Source: Steinernema hermaphroditum
Lineage: Eukaryota > Nematoda > Chromadorea > Rhabditida > Steinernematidae
Assembly (NCBI GenBank): GCA_030435675.1
Contig: CM059623.1
Coordinates: 5,978,012 to 6,042,011 of the forward strand
Reading direction: 5' to 3'
DNA length: 64,000 nt
A program made the translations under genes and the position numbers. The notes beneath the pieces were generated by a model. That model ran no database searches. It was not told where the DNA came from and saw nothing but the letters and a program-made list of their open reading frames with translations. Positions 12,380 to 26,388 of this stretch are shown piece by piece (the stretch's first letter is position 1; every line of letters begins with the position of its first letter).

Positions 12380-13472
12380 CTCTGAAAAGCTCACTTTCAG
12401 TGGAGATTTCCTTCGCCAAGCACTTCTTTTCATTCGTCATGTTTTACCGCCAAATTATAAACCACCCGCCAAAATGCGAGGTTTACTGTGCGCGTAAAAT
12501 ACGGTGCTCGCCGCGCCGAGACCACGCCGTCTGATTTTCTCCCACACGAAGAACGGGAACTGGCGCTCTGGCGCGCCGATCAATGCGTCCGTTCATGCGT
12601 CCCCCGGCGGCGCGGCGACGAGGCGGTTGTGTAGAAGTGCGCGCGCTATCGCGGAGAAAGACTCTCTTTTTCTCTGCTAGGCAAGGAGGACAGAACGATG
12701 ATGCGAGCGAGGGACCTTTCTGAATCGAATCGTTCGACGTCGCTTTTCCTACCGTCGCGCCGCCGACGTTTGCCGCCGGCGACCCGAAAATCTCGGTTCA
12801 ATTTTTGCTCGCTTACATCAGCTAAAAATTTGCAAAATATATGTTCTGTGACTACCCTTTGTGCTTTGTTGAAAAAATCGATGAATGCAACTTTTACGTG
12901 CCGCGTTATAGATGTTTTTCGCCAATATTCTCAACCGTAGCTTGCCTCCACTGTTTATTGTTCTGCTTCGATTGTTATCTGAAGAGCTGGCCTAACGGTT
13001 TCCCTACTGCGAGCTTGTTTGCATGAACAGAATGGCTTTGTAAACACGGGCGAGTTGCAGCTAATACGGTTGGCGTTTTCAGGGCGCGAAGATATGCTTC
13101 CAGGAACTGCAGATCAATTCCATTGTAATTAAATGGGCGTAAAGATTTGCACATACTCACCAACAACCATTTCTGGTTCAATGAGTAAGGAGAACGTCAA
13201 AGACACGATCGCCCTCGAAAACAAAATGCCTCCTGGAGAAATGATGATCTCGAAACCGTCAATGCGACCTCATGCTGTATGCAACTTTGTCTGATCTGTA
13301 AAAACAACAACGGAAAAATCGACTTTTGAAGATAGAGAACATCAAAATCTGAGTGCCGATTTTCTTTCACCATCCTCTCGCATCGCTTTAAATCCCAGTG
13401 TCCAAATTTGCTTCGTATTTTCTGACAGCAACGATTTAGATCTCTGTGAATAACGACGACGGTGTGAAAACA
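12380..13472. promoter_or_regulatory. Divergent intergenic region between HAT1 and the KANSL1-like gene
   Basis: About 1.1 kb separates two genes transcribed away from each other, so it should contain both promoters. The part 12490-12800 is GC-rich with repeated CGCCG-type runs; 12800-13470 is AT-richer. Acceptor-like TTTCTGACAG and GATTTAG lie 25-45 nt before the plus-strand ATG. No coding potential convinces me and no conserved motif is recognised. Confidence 0.4.
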
Positions 13473-15772
13473 ATGCCGGACAACCGAAAGATGATCTACC
13501 CCCCTCCGCTGATCACTGCTGGTCCCTCGAAATCCATAGAGAAGCGCGGGCGTGGACGTCCCAAGGGTTCCAAAAACACTCCTAAGGATACATATCGAGG
13601 AAAGTCGTCTAACGGAATACAAGGAGATGTGCAGTTTATAGATCCTAACGCGGTAAGCTTTCCGCCCACAATTGCAAAATTTGACACTACATCCCTGCAG
13701 ATATCGTTGCATGATATTGGTCCAGCTCCTTCACAAGAGGATGGAAGCCGTCCTTCAACTTCTGCTGTGGTCCAGTCTACAGTAAGAACAAAGGAATTCG
13801 ACTACAGACGAAAAGTCCACGAAAGACTGACGACAATGATGCAAAGTGACCATTCAAGAGTTCTCTGTCTTCTCCCAGAGGTGAATGGCCTTGCTTTGCA
13901 AATTCATAATGCTGTTTTGACTGTAGGTAGAAAGTACGACCACGAGCCAAATGTCCATCTTCATCCGACGTCTTCGAACACAGTTTTGGCCAGATGCCGC
14001 AAAGAAGTCAAGCGAAATACCGACGAAGCCTAAGATGCCGGCATCTGTAGCAGAGCCACTGTATGGGACTCTCTGCGAGGATACCGACGCCTTTCGAAAG
14101 AGTAAAAGCGTTGCACTTCCAAAGACCACCACACAAGTACCTGAATCTGGCAAGGATTGGCAGTTCAACCCGGATCTCACAGAGTCGAGCAGTGATTCCT
14201 CTGGCGATGAGTTCACCGATGACGAAGTGGACAAACCACCGACCAAAAAACGGCGTTTCATTAGGTAAAATGGACCTTTTTCTTCATCTTCGCTCATCGA
14301 CACAGTTTAGTCGAAACTGCAGTGACTTCAAATACTACGAACTGAAGCGGCAATTTCTAGAGGCCAAGGATATGTTGGATCATGCCCGAATAGAAAAACA
14401 GCGGCAGTTACGGCAGCTGAAAGCAGTCTACGAAACAATGAAAGAGAAGAAGGAATACTTCGAGTTAGAGGGAGACGAAGAATCGGAATCGGCGCGTTGC
14501 CGTGCGCTCAAAAATCGACCGAAGCGCGATATCTCTCAACTGTTTGTAGTGGTCTATCTAACAACTCTCATGAGATGTCTTAGAATTGCGGTACCAAAGG
14601 ACGATCACCAGCTCATCCACGACAGCGAGCAGAACTGGTACTCAGGCGTCGGTGACCGACTAGGTCTCCCCGAGTCTTGCGGTAGGTTCGGAATTCCGAG
14701 AACGAACGTAGGCTCTCAATTCTAGATCCCCTGTCCAGTCAGATGTCGCATTACTGTCGCCATGCGGCCGTCAGCGTGCAGAGCTTCGAGGCGCGAAGGA
14801 GAACGCGAAAACTTGTTAGAGCGGCGATGATCGCAAAGAAGGCTGGCCAGGTCGTACCTGATGACTACATGCACCTGAGAAGGCATGAAGAGCTGTGGAA
14901 AACGAGAAAGAGAGTCATCAAGCGACGTCCGCGACCTCGTATCACCCCGGCTTCACTGCCCCAGGTCGTTCTCCAACAGAAGACAGAGCAAGAGGTGTCA
15001 GAAGATGAGCTACCGTCAGAGTACGCCCTACCATAGTATTTCGGTACTATTTCGGTTCACTTTTAGGGACTCAGATGACGACTACGAGGAGGGATTCCAT
15101 ATTAGAAAGCCCAAGTCAGGAAAATCTCGAGGAAGACCCCCTAAGAACGGTGGCGGCTGGAATCTAAACGGCGTTCGCAGAACATCAAACGCTGGAAAAT
15201 CAAAACGTCAGCTGTTAATGGTCTTCAAAGAGTCAGAATTCGAATTTGATGACCAAATCATGGACACAACCATTAAACAAGTTGACTACAAAGAGATCGA
15301 CGTCCCCACCTGGAACGTAATCGACATGGCAGCGTTTGCTAATTTCCCCAGCAAATCTTGCGAGAAATGCACCAAAAAGGACCAGCCTATGCATATGAAG
15401 CTCGTAGCTTTCCATCGCCATTTGGAACTTGCCGAGAAAAGAAGGTGTTATGTAAGCAGTCCTGACTAAGTAACACACGTCAAATTACGCAATCTTTAGG
15501 GCCAAAAGCAGCAGAAGAATGCGAACAAGATCGCTGCGCTCAGGGAAGGGCGATCGACCTCCGGTTCTCCAGCACCTTCTGAAAGCGCCCCTGTGGAGGC
15601 TCCTCCTCCACCGGCAGTCGAAGCTCCGTTAGACCACAGTGCTGCATATGAACAGTGCCGTTCCCAGGTAGAAGGTGACTACGTCCCGGACTACGATCGG
15701 CCTTCAAACGCAACACCGTATCCACCGAGGAATTTTAGAACAGACACAGCAGATTTCAGGCCGCAGAGTTAG
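13473..15772 (+). CDS. PEHE-domain protein, probably KANSL1-like (NSL/MOF complex scaffold)
   Basis: About 655 residues in seven exons (for example 13473-13926, from 13994, a last exon from about 15500). The N-terminus (MPDNRKMIYPPP) is followed by an AT-hook KRGRGRPKGSKN; a second AT-hook-like RGRPPK lies before the C-terminal domain. A charged helical segment (YYELKRQFLEAKDMLDHARIE) follows in the middle. The segment VDYKEIDVPTWNVIDMA, with a downstream FHRHLELAEKRRCY, resembles the PEHE domain by which KANSL1 and MSL1 bind the acetyltransferase MOF. The tail is Pro/Ala/Ser-rich and ends ..FRPQS. AATAAA follows at 15847. The PEHE match is by eye and short, so KANSL1 versus another PEHE or chromatin protein stays open. 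The nuclear, DNA-binding character is well supported. Confidence 0.6.
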
Positions 15773-15846
15773 AATAGGATCAAGGGTCGACTGAAAGAGA
15801 AATTCACTACCCTGCCGCGCATTACTGTACAGAAGAGGTATTTGTG

Positions 15847-15852
15847 AATAAA
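15847..15852 (+). terminator. Poly(A) signal AATAAA of the KANSL1-like gene
   Basis: A canonical AATAAA 75 nt past the stop codon on the coding strand. Confidence 0.6.
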
Positions 15853-16959
15853 CCGTCAGGCGATGTATCAGTGGGACCGATGCGCAACCAGTCCTAAGCA
15901 GTTCTTTAAGTGGAACTTTACACCAGTCCCAGAATATCCCGGTGCAGTATCGTAGCGTCTTCTTGACCTCAGCTCCTATCGTACCATCTCACCTAAGACG
16001 TTTCATGTTACTGTTTACGACGTTCGTCCATCTCGTAAATGTTGCTGTTATATCTCAATTATTTTCCTAATGCGCATGTTTGAAGTTGTTCGCGTGTTAT
16101 CTGTGTACATAGTAAAGAAATCCGTAAAACGACCTACTTGACGTCTTCGCTTCGTTATGGTCGTTGTCCATGCCTCTTACAACCGAGGTGCATCAAGAGG
16201 GCACTTTTGGCGAAATAGTAAATCTGGAAAGTGGGTGCTCGACAACGCGGTATCACGTAATGTCGCCAACACCGAAGGAATCTTCGTGGTTATAATACAG
16301 GGATGACAGTCAGGAAGCGGACGCGAAAATACTAAGCGCACTTTGCAGCGGCCACCCACATTGCTGCTTGGAATAAAGTAGGAACATTCCCACGTCGCAG
16401 CTTCAGAAGGAGGTCAGCACCTTCACGGAAACATTACACCGAACGACGGAAGCGAAATAAGATCAGAACGAAGAAGCACGTGAAATATTCTCGCACGTAC
16501 TGCCCTAAAACCGAACAGACATAACACCTCGACGCCAAAATACATAGAACCACAATCTTTTCTGCACTTGCTTCCAAAACGACGGACCAGGAACCCCACG
16601 AGTTGGAGTGGTGAATCGAAGGACACCACGATGGCCACCTACGATACAAATCAAGCGAATTTGGCTATCTTAGCTAGACCTATCCTAGCGAGCAAGACTA
16701 TCCACGGTGATATTGATGAATTGTGCGTTTATTAAATCATAAGAACTCTAAAAGTTTTGTGAGAAAAGAAAGCCGCGCGCACTCCTAGGCGCTCACAAAG
16801 CGTCAAGGCCCAGCGTGCGTTGCTGTGGATATAAAAGAGTTTGTCTTGTTTGACGCCAGTTGCTGCAGCTAGTCTGCAGTAGCAGCTCCCAATCCAGAAA
16901 CTATCACGGAGCTTCAAGCTCAAACATAAGCAAAAAGTCAAACGAAATTTATAAGCATC

Positions 16960-17319
16960 ATGGTTTCGCGGGCTCTCAGCGCGATCAGCCGACGAGCAAC
17001 TTCACATTGCAAAGTGAAGATTCGAAAGAAACGCCTTACAGCTCATGTAAATTCGTTTGAGCATATAGAAGTGACTGCTAGCAGTGGTCAGCCGCTCCTA
17101 CAGATCCGTTGTGGCGGAAACCACAAGGAGAAGAATGCATACAGCATGCATAACGTCCACGACGTTCTTGAAGACCTCCGAGTAATGGTTCTGGCAACCG
17201 CAAAAGGATCTTTTTCGTTTGGATTCCAGTTGCATCGGAAAAGACGTCCTTTGCAAAAAGGAAGAAGAAAACTTATCGTAGAGATCATCAAGAAAGGCTA
17301 CAGAACTTGCAGAAAATGA
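16960..17319 (+). CDS. Hypothetical basic ORF, weak
   Basis: An uninterrupted 119-residue frame from an ATG, rich in Arg/Lys/His, with no recognised domain, signal peptide or membrane segment. Such a frame length is near what chance gives at this base composition. It is listed only because it is the best candidate in a 2.5-kb gap. No poly(A) signal or acceptor clearly belongs to it. Confidence 0.12.
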   Translation: MVSRALSAISRRATSHCKVKIRKKRLTAHVNSFEHIEVTASSGQPLLQIRCGGNHKEKNAYSMHNVHDVLEDLRVMVLATAKGSFSFGFQLHRKRRPLQKGRRKLIVEIIKKGYRTCRK

Positions 17320-18277
17320 AAACTGGCCGTGAAATGCCTGCTGACTTTTAGCTGCTCCAACAATTTATCTTTTCCTTCTATGGACGACATATAAAGAAGA
17401 TAAGGCGAATCTTCGTCCTGTCGTGAAGAACGACAGATCCCCCGACGCAAATTATACTTTCTGCTTCTATATCAGCACTCCTGCAAAATGCAGGTGGCGT
17501 CTAAGGTACAGGCATGAAGCTCGATGAGTTTTCCCCAAACGTCGTCACAGTTCGTTCAACGTCCGAGGATCCTCTGATTCCGTCTGGCGAAGGGAAAAAA
17601 CGTCTGTTTGGGAGAAGTAGACGTCTACATCGGGGAGGGCAGACAGAAGCTACCGTCTGAGGTCAGCTGATTGCGGCAGAAATGGCGCAAGTGGACGACA
17701 GCTGACAGCACTCATCGTGCAGCGCGCTGCGCGTCGAAACTCCGAGTAGCGACTGTTACATGCACGCGGACAGATTGCGATATAACTACCCTGGAAACCG
17801 TCTGCGATCGGGAACAGCTCGCAGGTACGCAGACCTTCCGACTCGCCGGACCAGTCGGAAGCACTGGAGCGACGTGAAAAGACCAGGGAGGTCACCTTGT
17901 CTCCTGGGATTCATCGAAGGTTTAGAGGAGCCTGGAAACAGGAGTCTTCGATGACACGAAATTCACAGAATCGCCCAATTACAGCACTTCAAAATTGTAC
18001 CAGGAATTCCAGCCTCCGAAACGAGTTTCAAGGTTTTGGGCGCAACTTTACCGAACACTTCGAAGACCCAGGCGCTCCACGGGAAGCAACGCCACAGAGA
18101 CCACCCACACCGTGACCCCGAGAAGACAGGTCTGAAACCAAACACCATATTTACTTCAGATATGATCCTATCTGTTCTTAACTCCGCAAATCGCACCAGG
18201 GTCTTCTTGACTACAGTATATACAGTTCAAAACAAATAAACGAACGAAAAACTGAACGTGTATAAATAAAACGAACT

Positions 18278-20921
<2,644 letters not shown>

Positions 20922-22398
20922 GATTCTGAAATAGGCGGATATTGCAGAGAGCATGAGGACAAGCACCATCTTGTGAATGAGTGACACGGACACGTTGACC
21001 TTAGTTCGCATAAACAAGCACTGAGGTTGAATGGCACAGAGATGATGACACGCAAGTGACAAAGCACGGGGATGAACGATCGGAAGAACCCCGAAGGTCG
21101 GAGTCGAAGGCGCGGGGAGAAGGCTTCGTGCCAGCGCCGCCGTCGGCCGACGTGCCACACCCAGGGAATCGCCACTCTTGTCAGCCGTACGGACTGGTGC
21201 AAACTCATGGAAATCGCCGCGGGACCAGCTGTCACCAGACGTGAGCGAACTTCTTCGGGACAGAGACGTCTCGTGGCGGTCCCTTGCGTCTGTTGTCGCT
21301 CTCCAGTCGCTCGGAAAACAATCGGGAGAAGCAGTCGCGGTGGTCAGAAATTCGAGGAATGCCACGGTTTCGCCCCATAATTTCGCTTTAAAGTGTGTTG
21401 CGTCTCTCGAGGGTTGTTCGGTGTGCATTTCCATTTCGACTCACGTCCCCGCCCGTGAGTGGAGCAAGTATAAATCAATTTTCTTCATTGCGGAAGGCGT
21501 TTATGGCCAGAGCCACTTGTCCTCAACACCCGTGAGAAATGCCTTTCCGTGTCGATTTCGACGGCTTTCCGGTTACGGTAGTCCGGCTTTTTTTTTGCAC
21601 CGCTATGCAGAGTTGTTTTTAATCATGCATTTTATATCGTTGCGTGCCATGCTTCTGGTCCAAAAATCGACAAAAGTACTTGTTGACAATATCATCTTTG
21701 GCTCTTTTATCTAATCTTACCTCCCCCGCGGCTCTCCTCTTAGTTTCGTTCCCCGTGTTCCCTCGTTTTTCGCGTGCTTTTCTTTGTAATCCCGCCCCTT
21801 GCCACTGGCACAATCAATCGCTTGTGACGGCTAGCTTTCGCGCGTCCTCTGTTGAGTAGGGAAGTGAGAAGAAGGCGGCTGAGTGCCGATGCCATCGAAG
21901 TCGTCGCTTTAGCTGCCAAAGCAACGAGACGTGATGAATTATTTCCACGATTTATCTTTAGCACCTTGCTGGTGCTGCTCTTTCAAACTTTCCGTTCCAA
22001 ATATCGTTTTCTGTTTTTGCTTCTATCATCAGCGGAGCTGTGAAGGCTGCGCTTCCACACGGTATATATCGATGTATTTTTCCGTTGGCGGATTCATTTA
22101 ATGATTTTCGTTGCAGTAATTTTTTTTTTCATTGATTTAAGCATATCAATTTTATCGACGTAATGTTAGATTAAACCACTTATTGTATATGGTTTATACT
22201 GTAAGTAAGCCACTGTTAATTTCGATCAAAATATGACAAATCGTCTTTTTAAGTTCATGCACAGCTTTTATGGCCAGTTAGAACTCGTTTGTGTGCCGCT
22301 CGTCATCGCGTCAAACTCGATTATTTGGCGCTTCATATTCCTCCTACCGATCATGGCTTAGGGACACCCGAGTTCCTCCGTTGGTGCCTAAATACTGA
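20922..22398. other. YME1L upstream region and gene-poor DNA
   Basis: Holds the YME1L promoter or outron next to 20921. The in-frame open stretch to 21434 reads as low-complexity Ser/Arg/Pro peptide and lacks family resemblance. From 21.6 to 22.3 kb the DNA is AT-rich with T runs and no convincing frame. Nothing else is recognised. Confidence 0.35.
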
Positions 22399-22593
22399 CA
22401 AGGGAACCACCCAAAGTGATACGCGCCGATCGGGCTGTGGCGTGGTGGGACGGATAGAGGGTGGGCTGGGGAGTCAAACGCACAGAAACTCCGCTGCCTG
22501 AAATTAAGGCATCTACCCTAAACATGGCCACGAAGTTGCAAAAATTCACAGCACTCGATACTAGTACCAGCGCAATGCCTATTTACAACAGTG

Positions 22594-22667
22594 CGCATGT
22601 GGTCGAGTGGTTGTGCCCTGGGCTATCAATGTTTTGAGGGCTCGGGTTCGAACCCCTAAGGGTCTAC
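22594..22667 (+). repeat. tRNA-like segment, left arm
   Basis: Contains an A box (TGGTCGAGTGG) and B box (GGTTCGAACCCC) spaced as in a tRNA gene, but the first seven bases do not pair with the 3' acceptor strand. It is therefore a tRNA-derived sequence, not a working tRNA. It resembles the oppositely oriented copy at 23252-23327. Confidence 0.6.
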
Positions 22668-23251
22668 ACTTTTTTTATTTGTCCTCAATCAACGCCTCTC
22701 ATATGTTTTACGTATTACCCTGATTATTTCCCCGCAGTCTACCTCGCCACATAAAGGAAAAAAGATCATTTCCCTCAGACCCGGAAATTATCCACATACA
22801 ATAATGTAGATGCACACGAATTCTGTTGCGGCAAAGCGCTAGTTTCTTCCCTGTTGTTGCCTTTTAGGCGATTTAAACGGGGACGGGAGATGAAACAACC
22901 GCTCGGAGTGTTTTCAATTCACAACTCAAGGTCTCCCACCGCCATCTTACAGAACTTCTTTGCCGTTTCAGGTCGAATTTTTTTGTACCCGGGCAGCAAA
23001 ATCTAGCAAAAATGCTTAACTTGCTTGTTTTGAAATTTGCCGCAGCTCGGCTCTGCACAATGATTCAGTTAGCCTGGCAAAAGGAGTAGGCACAGAATGC
23101 GACGGATGGGAAAACATAGATCAGGGTGATCGCGGCAGGACCATCTTCATGGAAAGCGCTTTTTCCTTTATGCAGCGAGGTAGACTATGGGAAAACAATC
23201 AGAGTAACGCACAATAGATATAAGAGAAGTTGGTGGAAGACATGTAAAAGA

Positions 23252-23327
23252 AGTCTAGACCAGCAGGGGGTCGAACCCGACCGCTCAAAACACAGGCGTC
23301 CGGGATCACTACCACTCGACCACATGC
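23252..23327 (-). repeat. tRNA-like segment, right arm
   Basis: The minus strand carries the same A box and a B box GGTTCGACCCC, with an acceptor stem that does not close. It is the mirrored partner of 22594-22667 inside the inverted-repeat element and probably descends from the same tRNA-like head. Confidence 0.6.
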
Positions 23328-23523
23328 GTACCGCCATCAATGAGCATTGCAGTGGTACTAGTATCGAGTGCTGTGAATTTTTGCAACTTCGTGGCCATGT
23401 TTAGGGTAGATGCCTTAATTTCAGGCAGCGGAGTTTCTGTGCGTTTGACTCCCCAGCCCACCCTCTATCCATCCCCCCACGCCACAGCCCGATCGGCGCG
23501 TATCACTTTGGGTGGTTCCCTTG

Positions 23524-24796
23524 TGAGTGGAACTATCTCGCGGACTACTTGCAACGACTTTACGACTTTATTTCGCGACTCAAAAGCATTATGCCTTGCG
23601 CGACACCGAAAATAGACAAACAGAGGATGTCTGGCAGACGACTTCATCCCTGGCGCGGCGTAGATGTCGAACCGGTCGTAGACGGCGCACTTCACGGGGC
23701 ATCTGGGAATCGGCAAATCTTCAGCTGCGGCAGCGGAATATCGTTTGCGGCACAGCGGACGCTTCTGGGCTTGCATCTGATGGTCCGTGGTCCGGGAGTT
23801 GCGTCATCGCTGGTCCTCAAAGCGTCGGCGACCTTCGGGATGACATCTGACGCAGCGTCGGGCGTCGGATTCCTGGCGTCGGACATCTTGTTGTCAGCGG
23901 TGGTGGGACTACGGCTTCCGGGTGTCCCAATTCCCCCTGGAAGCCAGAACAGTCACAACTGCCATGGGGTTTGCCATCTGGCCAACCAGACACCCAGAGA
24001 GCGACCGGAGGGACCGACCGCTCGCCACCGCGACACGAGTGAGAGTCCACTACTTGCAACCCTAGTACGTTATTTCCATTATGTTTTTTTTTTTGCGCAC
24101 CACGCGAAGATCAATTATTCATTGCCCCGGAATTGCCAGACGTCGCGCAATCGCTGCGTCGACTCTCGTGGCAGCTCCTTGACCAGGAATCTTCGGAATC
24201 CCGTGAATCCAAGAAAGAAAACAGAAGCAGAGTGGGGCTGCTGAAGACACATTGACGCGTTTTCCGTTTGGCCCTTGGTCGTGCGACCCACATCGGATCG
24301 TTCATCAGCCGTGCACACACTCTGCTTTTCTTCGCGCTGCTGTTGCCAACTTCGACGAAGCCGCCGTAAACAAACAATTGTCCCCGAATTTTTCTTGACC
24401 CTACGCGAATCCTCACCTCGTTATCGGTAATTACAATTTGCGGCGTTTGTTGTCTCCTCGCGCTGTTATGGCACCGCCTAGGGCATCAGGCGCGCTTTGA
24501 CGTCCTACCGCATTCCGCCGTTCAAACATGTGTTTCCCGCGTTCCTCCCACATTCGTTGTTTATGTCTGTCCGTTTCTTTCAGAAGGCGCCAGACGAAGA
24601 ATGCGACCGTTCGACTGAAGCGGACGCGGCGGCTCTGTGGCGAGGACGACTCGACGATCTCAGCGGCGAATCCACAACGACGAAGAAGGCTCCTCTCCGC
24701 GAGTCCCCTCGACGACGACAAAAGAACAGCCTGTCTTATGCGGCGCTGCGAAGACATCGGAAGGAGTTAGTAGCCGTCGTTCCATGTGTTTATTAT
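23524..24796. other. Region upstream of STK32
   Basis: No gene recognised from 23.5 to 24.4 kb. From 24497 a plus-strand frame is open into the kinase. It contains a TTTCTTTCAG acceptor near 24583, so 24584-24796 is probably 5' UTR exon or, less likely, an N-terminal extension of the kinase. Confidence 0.4.
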
Positions 24797-26252
24797 ATGG
24801 GCGGACGATGCTCACGACGCGCTTCGAGTCCAGCTTATACTCAGCTTTCTGACTTCTCCATTGTGAGAGCAATCGGCCGCGGCGCCTTCGGCAAGGTATA
24901 GGAACCTGCTCGTCATCCTTATTCCTTTTTAGGTCTGCATCGTTCGACACAAGCAAACGAAGAAGCACTACGCCCTGAAGTACATGGACAAGCGCAGATG
25001 CGTGCGCAAGTCCGCGGCTTTCAACGTACTTCGCGAACTCGAACTCCTCAGCGAACTGAACCATCCCTTCCTCGTGAACCTCTGGTCATCCTTCCAGGTA
25101 AACACTCACTTCCCCACACGAAAATGTGACCAAACATTGCAGGATGACAAATACATGTTCATGTTGTGTGATTTGCTCCTTGGTGGCGACCTACGCTACC
25201 ACCTGAACCGCCAAGGGCACTTCTCCGAAGACCGCTCTAAACTCTACGTGTGCGAAATGGCGCACGCCCTCTCCTATCTGCACAGCCATAGAATTATTCA
25301 CCGCGACGTCAAACCCGAGAACATTCTCCTCGACGACCACGGCCACGCGCATCTCACCGACCTGAACCTCGCGACGAAGCTAGAGCCCAGCTCCATGGCC
25401 ACCTCGGCTTCGGGCACGCGCCCCTACATGGCGCCCGAGATTCTACTTACGGAACTCGGCCAGGCGCCCGGCTACGATAATCGCGTTGACTGGTGGTCCC
25501 TCGGGATCGTCTTCTACGAAATGCTGCAAGGACGTCCGCCGTACGAGTTCACTGCCAAGTTCACTTCCGAACAGGTGGGCGCGCCCTGAGTCCTCTCACG
25601 AAGATCTCTTCTCAGGTGCTGCTTCTGATCTTCGAGAACTGTCTCACACTGCCGACGAATTGGCCCACCGACCTCAAGTCTTTCATCACCTCCATCCTCC
25701 ACTGCAACCCTTCGCTGCGAATCAACTCCCTCGAACGACTCAGTGCTCACCGCTACATGCAACGAATCGACATGAAAGCCGTCCTAGAACGGTGTGTACT
25801 GTAGAGCGAGGACGCTACCGATCCTAGATTTCAGGAGAACGGCACCCATATTCGTCCCTCGGAGCGACAGCCTCAACTGCGACCTCACATACGAGCTCGA
25901 GAGCCGAATCTTTGAATCGCAGCTCCGACATCACCGTCGCCACCGCCATTACCACCGCGGCGCCGGCTCCGGCTCCTCGGCCGCGACGCGAGACCACGAC
26001 GAATCCCTCGAGCGCGCCGTCGAAGAAGTGTCCAGGCGATTCCGTGCTTACGATCGCAACAGGGCGAATCGTGACGGAAAGATCGACGAAGTGAATCGGC
26101 AAGTGGATCTGCTCCCTCATCTCGCTCTGTTTCAGGCGCCGCGCCCTGCGGAGGGCAACAACGTCGCCCCCACCGAGAACTCCAACCACCACCAGCCGGC
26201 AACTGGAGTGACGGCGACATCTACGGCCCCCTCTCCGGCGAACTGCCTCTGA
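24797..26252 (+). CDS. STK32: STK32 (YANK) family Ser/Thr kinase
   Basis: An AGC-related kinase of the YANK family, about 428 residues in five exons, close to human STK32A/B length. It begins MGGRCSRRASS: a glycine at position 2 with nearby Ser and basic residues suits N-myristoylation and membrane attachment, as in the family. Kinase motifs: IGRGAFGKV, YALKYMDK, the Glu of the C helix, HRDVKPENILLDD, TDLNLATKL in place of DFG (family members carry DFN), GTRPYMAPE and YDNRVDWWSLGIVFYEMLQG. The conserved post-kinase segment APIFVPRSDSLNCDLTYELE is present. The tail is His/Arg-, then Ala/Pro-rich. An in-frame open stretch extends upstream, but this ATG fits the family start. No acceptor directly precedes it. 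Confidence 0.92.
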
Positions 26253-26388
26253 CTTTTCACACTCCGCTCAACGTTATTTGTTCAATAATCTAAGATGTCT
26301 ATAAAATATGTACACTGTATGCTAAATACACAAGTGGGATAAGGACTAGCGGCAGTACGACTCGTGGAGTACGGTAGCGGGCATTGAA

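Larger units (their letters stand above)
15773..18277. other. 2.5 kb without a recognised gene
   Basis: Convergent 3' ends of the KANSL1-like gene and YME1L bound this stretch. A poly(A) signal AATAAA for the left gene is at 15847-15852. The only sizeable ATG-started frame is 16960-17319 (119 residues, strongly basic, MVSRALSAISRR..), which matches no family I know and shows no clear splice context. The remainder has short frames only. It may be UTR, decayed sequence or non-coding RNA; nothing decides this. Confidence 0.4.
22399..23523. mobile_element. 1.1-kb inverted-repeat (MITE-like) element with tRNA-like inner arms
   Basis: The ends are CAAGGGAACCACCCAAAG at 22399 and its reverse complement ending at 23523. 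Near-perfect inverted arms run inward for about 180 bp (22399-22578 and about 23338-23523). Similarity resumes over 75-bp tRNA-like segments (22594-22667 and 23252-23327). The centre (about 22670-23250) is unrelated AT-rich DNA with no transposase frame. This is the structure of a non-autonomous DNA transposon. A target-site duplication is not obvious. A 231-codon frame crossing the right end is judged chance. Confidence 0.7.

Noticed and set aside
20922..21434. N-terminal extension of YME1L by 170 residues
   Set aside because: Low-complexity peptide unlike the family; the TTTCAG acceptor 4 nt before ATG 20921 marks the better start.
22594..23327. Two further tRNA genes
   Set aside because: A and B boxes are present but acceptor stems do not pair; treated as tRNA-derived repeat.
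23549..24244. 231-codon plus-strand frame
   Set aside because: Begins at the edge of the inverted-repeat element; composition looks random and no splice or homology signal supports it.
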